Origin: Diadema setosum
Taxonomy: Eukaryota; Echinodermata; Echinoidea; Diadematoida; Diadematidae
Direction of reading: 5' to 3'
Assembly: GCF_964275005.1 (NCBI RefSeq)
Contig: NC_092695.1
Span: 7,221,832 to 7,285,831, forward strand
Length of the DNA stretch: 64,000 nucleotides
Shown: positions 62,101 through 64,000 of the stretch, in pieces
Layout of the letters: each line of letters begins with the position of its first letter
Position numbering within the stretch: position 1 is the stretch's first letter
Notes under the pieces: model-generated
What the model saw: the letters and a program-made list of their open reading frames with translations, nothing else
Told to the model about the DNA's origin: nothing
Database searches by the model: none
Position numbers and translations under genes: made by a program

Positions 62101-63804
62101 ACCCAATTTTTCTCTGCAGTGAGATATTAGCGAGCTTCAGATCTGCGATGCAGACATGAAGATGACGGTTGCATTGACCATTCTCCTCTCTCGATCCCTG
62201 CATCATGTTACAAAGTAGCTTTAGATTTCGCAAAGACGCAGCCATTATACAAAGTAAAATAGCGCCCCCATATGTTTTTTATCATAATGACGTCAAGTAG
62301 CTCTCTGCGTCGTGAATTTGAATGGACGCTAAAATGGCCCAGAACCATCATGAAAACTCAGACGATGCGAGATCGATTTTGATAAGAGTTCTTGCGAATG
62401 TGCGAACATTTTTTTTTCCTCTTAACATCTGTGTCGAAGATGTAAAGCTCCCTATTATTACCTCTAAGGCCTTTCATGTACACCATTTCCCGACTCTCTA
62501 TACCATCTCTCCACCCCTCTTGCCCCACCAATAGAAACCTTTGCTTTCTCTGATCGTTATTACATACGAAGCCCGAGTCAGAGCATTACAACTTTTAATT
62601 GTATACCATGTCACAAATAATCCCACCATATTTCCTGCTTCATTAGGCAGAATTAAAAAGGGTGCTTTAGTAATAAGCAGTCAGCTTTTTTTGTGTAAAT
62701 GTTATGTCTGCATTTTGTATGAAACTCATAGATTGAGTACTGGTAGCGATCAGTAAGGTGGGATGTTTTGCAGTGTGTGGGTAATTGATGAAACTAAGAA
62801 GTGAGTTTATTACTGATTGTTCCATTGGCCAATGCTTGATGACAGAGGTTAATGGAAATGGAACAGTGTGATAACGACTTGTTTCCTTCCAATAGCTGTG
62901 TGTACATATGAATACTACTATTTAATGTGTGCAGCTCTATTCCATGGCTTGTTTTACCTATGACTCATGTTTGTTTTAACGTCTTTTTCAGTTGGAAGGC
63001 AAAGTTTGAGGAACTCATGGAAAAGATAGCTCCTTTTCAGGTAAGTTTGCAGATTAACTTGCTAGTAAACTTTCATATTCTACTGTCAAATCGTTCTTTT
63101 CTTATCGTATTATAGCATATCATTGTCAGCATTTTCAATTCAAATTTCAATTGGGTAATGATGAAAATGTGAAATATTAGCCAGAACTGCATGCCGACAT
63201 GCAGTATGAAATCTGAGAATGTATCCGATCATGGGTGCTGTGTGTTTTATGATTGATAATCAAGAAATCGGGCCATAGCAGTATCCACTGATTTTGTGCG
63301 CGAGAGTGACTCGCATGCAGCTTGTTGGGAAATATGATTGCTAGAGCATGATTGATCATCATGTAATGGTCTACCTACCTATTTCTGAGCAGGGCGGACT
63401 CTTCATGAATATAGAAGTCATATGCATATGATCAAAATTATTTTACCTGTTTCATCTCAAAATACTTCTAAACGACTCATCATCCTAGCAAATTGCATCA
63501 GCCAGACAAGTTTCTAGGTAGACCCCGTCGATATATTGCAAGTAAATTCCAAACGGTGGGAGATGAGTTTTGAGCCCTACTGAGAACTATGTCTTGCCCT
63601 TAACCCCCGTCCCCTGTGTGCAACCAGGATCAGCTAGACCAGTTTGAGGCCGAGCGGAGACTGCTGCTTAGCCGCAACGATGCAGCCGAGAGCGAGGTCA
63701 ACAAGCTGAGCCGGGACTACGCCAAGCTCCTTGGCCACCAGAACCAGAAGCAGAAGATCCACCACATCATGAAGATTAAGGAGGAGAACATTGATCTCAA
63801 GAAG
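41107..63804 (+). CDS. HMMR: HMMR / RHAMM, hyaluronan-mediated motility receptor, 23 exons, 3' end off window
   Basis: The exons listed separately join in one open frame of 975 codons with canonical GT/AG borders and fitting phases. The N-terminus MSFSKSRVQRFNENTGCAPA matches the vertebrate start (MSFPKAPLKRFND, then GCAPSPGAY). The end carries [20 protein letters not shown], the conserved HMMR C-terminal domain. In between is almost continuous Glu/Lys/Gln-rich coiled coil. Known role: a spindle and centrosome protein that binds microtubules through its N-terminus, is targeted by its C-terminal basic leucine-zipper region, works with TPX2/Aurora A and dynein, and in vertebrates also binds hyaluronan. 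Human HMMR is 724 residues; this one is already longer, as in amphibians. It lacks only the last coding exon(s), about 80 residues judged from human. Confidence 0.93.
41448..41620. repeat. Direct duplicate, left copy
   Basis: It matches 43733-43885 in words such as GTCCACCACTCCATTCACYG, GGACTTCTTTCAACCTCCAT, GACTTTGCACATAG and CAGAACGAGAGGG. The copies have diverged by substitutions and small gaps (the left one has an extra ATAGAATTTTAATCT-like piece). About 2.1 kb of other elements lie between them. Confidence 0.75.
41653..42789. mobile_element. Palindromic MITE, TTAAAGGG family, copy 2, split by a foldback element
   Basis: It starts TTAAAGGGTGTGTACAGTT at 41653, is broken at 41671, resumes at about 42407 with TGGTGGAGGTGAGGAT, and ends CAGTCCCTTTAA at 42789. 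The interior GGATATCTAAGCCATTTGAA resembles copies at 4171 and 58081. Confidence 0.75.
41672..42402. mobile_element. 731-bp foldback element with about 365-bp arms
   Basis: The whole element is one near-perfect inverted repeat, centred between 42041 and 42042 (GACTGAGTAC|GTACTCAGTC) with no loop. The ends are CAGTTCGGGAAACCCACTC and GAGTGGGTTTCCCAAACTG. Each arm has about three tandem 20-bp units containing CCTTATAAGTAACCC. The left arm has an extra 11-12 bp (GCGAACGCTGAA region). AGTT flanks both sides (41668-41671 and 42403-42406) as a probable 4-bp target duplication. The two arms give mirror-image frames that look like one 'protein' on both strands; this is a by-product of the palindrome. 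Confidence 0.88.
43019..43731. mobile_element. TIR element with GGTCCAGTTTGCRGCACC ends
   Basis: The left end, around GGACCTGGTTTGCGGC and GGGGTCCAGTTTGCAGCACC, is inverted in the right end GGGGTGCCGCAAAGTGGACC, then CCTGCAGCAAACTGGTGCCC. A further inverted copy, GGGTGCCGCAAACCGGACCC, lies inside at about 43298-43317. A fragment, GGACCCAGTTTGCGGCAGG, also sits at 41634-41652. Non-coding. Confidence 0.65.
43733..43885. repeat. Direct duplicate, right copy
   Basis: Partner of 41448-41620. It starts right after the TIR element and ends at ATACGATTTGGCCG, matching CACAATTTGGCC of the left copy. Confidence 0.7.
44221..44240. repeat. C20 homopolymer
   Basis: Uninterrupted C run of 20. Several G or C runs of 10-18 occur elsewhere (for example 22400-22417 and 24976-24992). 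Confidence 0.95.
44643..44741 (+). CDS. HMMR: HMMR exon 2
   Basis: This exon encodes CAPAVGSYNINSERKINVAA, then MVEKTERFKDVK, after completing Gly16. It aligns with the human CAPSPGAYDV and SQRFKQQK segment, the N-terminal microtubule-binding part. Phase is 1 in, 1 out. Acceptor is TTTTTAG and donor GTGAGA. Confidence 0.9.
44980..45015 (+). CDS. HMMR: HMMR exon 3 (small, tentative)
   Basis: Thirty-six bases encoding E-NTAMLFCPGKR with phase 1 in and out. The acceptor context (TTCTGCAAAAAG) is poor and the exon has no clear counterpart, but exons 2 and 4 would also join without it, so it may be skipped or false. Donor is GTAAAC. Confidence 0.45.
45257..45345 (+). CDS. HMMR: HMMR exon 4
   Basis: This exon encodes TCASSADSTLSQSSSMGELR, then TPSKVNMSM, after a split Asp. 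It is a Ser/Thr-rich linker without predicted coiled coil, comparable to the Ser/Lys-rich stretch after the N-terminus in vertebrate HMMR. Acceptor is TTGTAG and donor GTGAGT. Phase is 1 in, 0 out. Confidence 0.75.
46157..46246 (+). CDS. HMMR: HMMR exon 5
   Basis: This exon encodes VPGSERRRRIGSNKMPSQAE, then NGKIKELETK: a basic RRRR patch followed by the start of the coiled coil. Acceptor TTTCATCAG, donor GTAAAT. Phase 0 in and out, 30 codons. Confidence 0.85.
46371..46453. repeat. 83-bp near-perfect hairpin in HMMR intron 5
   Basis: Arms of 41 bp flank a single-base centre at 46412, with only two mismatches; the core reads CTAGTGTATTACACTAG. It could be a tiny MITE or a local palindromic duplication. 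It has the stem length of an RNA hairpin, but the near-perfect symmetry with a 1-nt loop is unlike a microRNA precursor. Confidence 0.85.
47064..47252 (+). CDS. HMMR: HMMR exon 6
   Basis: Sixty-three codons from IKHLQQQEAEMGRNLGQARD to LELSRSKDVLRNK, pure coiled coil. LELSRSKDVLRNK lines up with LIELTRTNELLKSK of human HMMR. It is GC-rich and a strong exon, with acceptor TGCTTCTCAG and donor GTACGT. Phase 0 in and out. Confidence 0.95.
47491..47618. repeat. Imperfect tandem duplication in intron 6
   Basis: TAATCTTGATGTGAATCTTC, followed by GCAGACTTTGATGCCATTCAG, recurs 80 bp later as TTATCTTGATGTGATATCTG with GCAGACGTTGGTGCCATACAG. Confidence 0.6.
48132..48221 (+). CDS. HMMR: HMMR exon 7
   Basis: This exon encodes IETLENTQARHNSTSDEIET, then VKQQLRKKDA, a coiled coil of 30 codons. 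Acceptor TTTTCCCTCAG, donor GTTAGT (weaker at +3). Phase 0 in and out. Confidence 0.88.
48265..48480. repeat. Spaced direct repeat in intron 7
   Basis: About 60 bp (TTCAAAGTTMATGTAGC, then TATATCCAT, then TAACATYTCATATTG) occur twice, 142 bp apart, at about 48271 and 48412. On the minus strand this gives a repeated false peptide, FVQYEML, then MDI. Confidence 0.7.
48806..48917 (+). CDS. HMMR: HMMR exon 8
   Basis: This exon encodes EFDKIQSELTCKVQSLQADL, then TAAHTTIQALKESKQAL, coiled coil. Acceptor CACCACAG, donor GTAAGG; the final G starts a split codon. A CCCC and AAAA tract and a (GA)n tract follow the donor closely. Confidence 0.93.
48918..51904 (+). other. HMMR: HMMR intron 8, about 3 kb
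   Basis: The intron holds a (GA)n tract at 48957-48988, T runs and a hAT-like MITE at 50732-50896. No extra exon is needed because exon 8 (phase 1) joins exon 9 directly. A small missed exon cannot be excluded. Confidence 0.6.
50732..50896. mobile_element. 165-bp hAT-like MITE with 7-bp target duplication
   Basis: The ends CAGGGCTCCACACTAAC and CAGTGTCGAGCCCTG are inverted. TATATCA flanks both sides (50725-50731 and 50897-50903). The interior has four TTTTTGGTGGCCC-type direct repeats and one inverted copy (GGGCCACC). CAGGG ends and a 7-8-bp duplication fit the hAT superfamily. Confidence 0.85.
51905..51970 (+). CDS. HMMR: HMMR exon 9 (small)
   Basis: After a split Glu, this exon encodes QTNEEIRKHGDGIEDEIRQL and Q. 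Acceptor CACCTTACAG, donor GTGAGT. Phase 1 in and out. The peptide resembles the short acidic helix EIEDEI seen in coiled-coil proteins. Position and phase support it; homology is weak. Confidence 0.7.
52337..52763. mobile_element. MITE with 21-bp perfect TIRs
   Basis: TATACAACGTCCAAGTAGAT at 52337 and its exact complement ATCTACTTGGACGTTGTATA ending at 52763 bound a 427-bp CpG-rich block containing many TACGTG/CGTACA words. Non-coding, in HMMR intron 9. Confidence 0.8.
52767..52836. mobile_element. Small inverted-repeat unit beside the previous MITE
   Basis: CAAATAGTGTATGGTC and GACCATTCACTATTTG are inverted, with CTCGTGCAATGGAACGAG inside. It directly adjoins the right end of the 427-bp element and could be an outer part of it or a separate insertion. 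Confidence 0.55.
53014..53087 (+). CDS. HMMR: HMMR exon 10
   Basis: After a split Glu, this exon encodes LVDCLRKENRQLQENVGQLE, then DQCQ. Acceptor GTGCCCTCAG, donor GTAATT. Phase is 1 in, 0 out. The ELVDCLRKENRQLQENV pattern resembles exons 14, 16 and 18 (E-x-V-D-x-L-x-x-x). Confidence 0.88.
53881..53981 (+). CDS. HMMR: HMMR exon 11
   Basis: This exon encodes ACEKVEESLRHNLSDTESRL, then HTSMAVVSTLEQE, plus two bases of Lys. Coiled coil. Acceptor CAACCCCAG, donor GTGAGT. Phase is 0 in, 2 out. Confidence 0.92.
54658..54852 (+). CDS. HMMR: HMMR exon 12
   Basis: This exon encodes TQLSEGLAQAEASTATLREQ, then ESALKEQLSRLEGELSAALE and an EEEEEKRKEAEKE block. It is a highly charged coiled coil. Acceptor TTTTGCCAG, donor GTCAGA. 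Phase is 2 in, 2 out. Confidence 0.93.
55005..55276. mobile_element. MITE related to the element at 32228-32912
   Basis: Words such as AATATTCCCCTG, the GTCAAG, TTTCATCATGC and GAAAAT series, TGATGTCACAAGCTG and GCACTGCATTCACT occur in the same order as in the right half of the 32228-32912 element. It has TTAAGG at the left and CCTTTAG at the right. It sits in HMMR intron 12. Confidence 0.65.
55491..55710 (+). CDS. HMMR: HMMR exon 13
   Basis: After a split Arg, this exon encodes TESSTNESLRQMSDKYQSLE, then AILAQTEADLAWEGDTHKTQ, ending QIQNKDLIHAYNMEK. Coiled coil, GC-rich. Acceptor TTGTCACAG, donor GTAGAC. Phase is 2 in, 0 out. The ending resembles those of exons 15 and 17. Confidence 0.95.
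56243..56341 (+). CDS. HMMR: HMMR exon 14 (short repeat-unit exon)
   Basis: Thirty-three codons: EQSDLLQQQVDDLKKDKEEM, then ERIEQRVKTQEEN. Acceptor TGTGTGCAG, donor GTGAGA. Phase 0 in and out. It aligns end to end with exons 16 and 18, which have the same position in the alternating pattern. Confidence 0.95.
56914..57087 (+). CDS. HMMR: HMMR exon 15 (long repeat-unit exon)
   Basis: Fifty-eight codons from WGEMRATRLELVERLEELER to TEKTQLSAALSVEK. Exactly the length of exon 17 and with the same ending pattern (EKTQLSAALSVEK against KKTLQTELSREQ). Acceptor GCATGCAG, donor GTCAGT. Phase 0 in and out. Confidence 0.95.
57688..57884. mobile_element. MITE, TAAAAGCTGTTATTTTCGCG family
   Basis: The left end TACCATAAAAGCTGTTATTT and right end AAAATAACAACTTTTACAGT are inverted. 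It matches the copy at 8371-8595. It lies in HMMR intron 15. Confidence 0.75.
57944..58054 (+). CDS. HMMR: HMMR exon 16 (short repeat-unit exon)
   Basis: Thirty-seven codons: EQVDYLQKQLEELGREMEDE, then MEEVCGLNDKLKRQEDQ. Acceptor ACCCCACAG, donor GTGAGG. Phase 0 in and out. It is a copy of the exon 14/18 type with about four extra residues in the middle. Confidence 0.95.
58081..58482. mobile_element. Palindromic MITE, TTAAAGGG family, copy 3
   Basis: It starts TTAAAGGGATGGTACAGTTT, then GGTTGAGATGGGG, only 26 bp after the exon 16 donor, and ends GTACAATCCCTTTAG. The arms include GAAAATTTGTTTTGAAAT and GATATCTCAGCCATTCC. It is the best-preserved left end of the family in this window. Confidence 0.82.
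58854..59027 (+). CDS. HMMR: HMMR exon 17 (long repeat-unit exon)
   Basis: Fifty-eight codons: IEAMQSEKEELQTKCDTLSE, then EKAKTQEALRDSEATRESDR, ending DLDKKTLQTELSREQ. Acceptor GGTACATAG, donor GTACAT. Phase 0 in and out. Same length as exon 15. Confidence 0.95.
59221..59252. repeat. (TCCA)n microsatellite
   Basis: TTCATCCATCCATCCATCCA and onward, in HMMR intron 17. Confidence 0.9.
59511..59609 (+). CDS. HMMR: HMMR exon 18 (short repeat-unit exon)
   Basis: Thirty-three codons: EKVESLETQLRELTADLEDL, then SSIESRISKQEGT. Acceptor TTCATAG, donor GTGAGT. Phase 0 in and out. Third copy of the short unit, with exons 14 and 16. Confidence 0.95.
60353..60633 (+). CDS. HMMR: HMMR exon 19
   Basis: This exon encodes VEDIKLEKDRLQAALKLSES, then RQSSAEQALALAQSEKKTVE, ending LSADLLAGQQQIN with a split Arg. 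Coiled coil. Acceptor CCACCCAAG, donor GTGCGC. Phase is 0 in, 2 out. Confidence 0.94.
61179..61475 (+). CDS. HMMR: HMMR exon 20
   Basis: The longest exon (297 bp): LECDAASAKKESAALRERLQ, later CLHQRQEFGRRLVDTQTRLS and RARLEERIQELEERAFKLQE, ending NA with a split Asp. Coiled coil, GC-rich, so antisense frames over it are artefacts. Acceptor CAAGCAG, donor GTGAGT. Phase is 2 in, 2 out. Confidence 0.94.
62022..62078 (+). CDS. HMMR: HMMR exon 21 (small)
   Basis: After a split Asp, this exon encodes NHQCVDEEMMLMLKDDAE and two bases of Ser. Acceptor ATCTTTCAG, donor GTAATG. Phase is 2 in, 2 out. It precedes the conserved SWKAKFEEL exon, where human has a short acidic spacer. Confidence 0.82.
62992..63040 (+). 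CDS. HMMR: HMMR exon 22 (small, conserved)
   Basis: It completes Ser and encodes WKAKFEELMEKIAPFQ, matching WRLLYEELYNKTKPFQ in human HMMR. Acceptor TCTTTTTCAG, donor GTAAGT. Phase is 2 in, 0 out. This conserved motif opens the HMMR C-terminal domain and helps to fix the gene's identity. Confidence 0.95.
63628..63804 (+). CDS. HMMR: HMMR exon 23 (C-terminal domain, last in window)
   Basis: Fifty-nine codons: DQLDQFEAERRLLLSRNDAA, then [20 protein letters not shown] and KIKEENIDLKK. It is almost collinear with human DAFEVEKQALLNEHGAA and [33 protein letters not shown] keeps the basic-x7-basic spacing described for hyaluronan binding, though HH replaces KH in its middle. The same region carries the leucine zipper for centrosome targeting. 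Acceptor CAACCAG, donor GTAGAG. The coding sequence continues beyond 64000. Confidence 0.97.
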
Positions 63805-63863
63805 GTAGAGACTCTCATGGACCAATCCCTCTGTCACTCTAACCCAATCACTTATCAAGCGAC

Positions 63864-64000
63864 TACTGTAAAAGTTGAAATTTTCACGGTGTTGAAATTT
63901 TCGCGCATTTCGCGCAACCTGAAACTAGCGCAAAAATAAAAGCACGCGAATATGTTTGCTTGCCATATGTTCCAGTAGTTGCTTCCGTGGAATTGAAAAC
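63864..64000. mobile_element. MITE, TACTGTAAAAG family, cut by window edge
   Basis: It starts TACTGTAAAAGTTGAAATTT and has TTTTCGCGCATTTCGCGCAA inside, as in the related elements at 18305, 25823 and 57688. The right end is outside the window. Confidence 0.6.

Overview
The window is animal (eukaryotic) nuclear DNA: AT-rich, with short GC-rich coding exons bounded by GT/AG splice sites, long introns, and a dense load of small palindromic transposons, LINE 3' ends, a tRNA-derived SINE and microsatellites. The genes and repeat style suggest a marine invertebrate deuterostome, most likely an echinoderm such as a sea urchin or sea star. The species cannot be fixed from the sequence alone.

Two protein genes can be read exon by exon, and they are divergently transcribed. 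(1) On the minus strand, an arfaptin gene (ARFIP1/ARFIP2 type BAR-domain protein) runs from its ATG at 31825 to its stop at 9727 in five coding exons. The phases fit throughout and predict 385 residues; the first coding intron is about 17.6 kb. (2) On the plus strand, an HMMR/RHAMM gene (coiled-coil spindle and centrosome protein) starts at 41107 and continues past the right edge. I reconstruct 23 phase-compatible exons totalling 975 codons, ending inside the conserved C-terminal domain; the last coding exon(s) lie outside the window.

Layout: 1-9726 is the 3' flank and probable long 3' UTR of arfaptin plus repeats. 9727-31891 is arfaptin. 31892-41106 is intergenic, with candidate noncoding first exons of arfaptin, a (TA)48 tract, two LINE remnants in opposite orientation and a palindromic MITE. 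41107-64000 is HMMR, whose intron 1 holds a nested transposon complex with a 731-bp foldback element.

Arfaptin is a Golgi/trans-Golgi membrane-curvature protein that binds Arl1/Arf/Rac GTPases. HMMR is a mitotic spindle protein. I see no evidence that they work together; they are simply neighbours. No bacterial-type operon, CRISPR array, rRNA or intact tRNA gene is present, and no new molecular system is demonstrable. The most notable observations are an internal exon-pair amplification in HMMR, a transposon carrying a spaced array of DR1-like nuclear-receptor motifs in an arfaptin intron, and the foldback element nested in another MITE with a visible target duplication.
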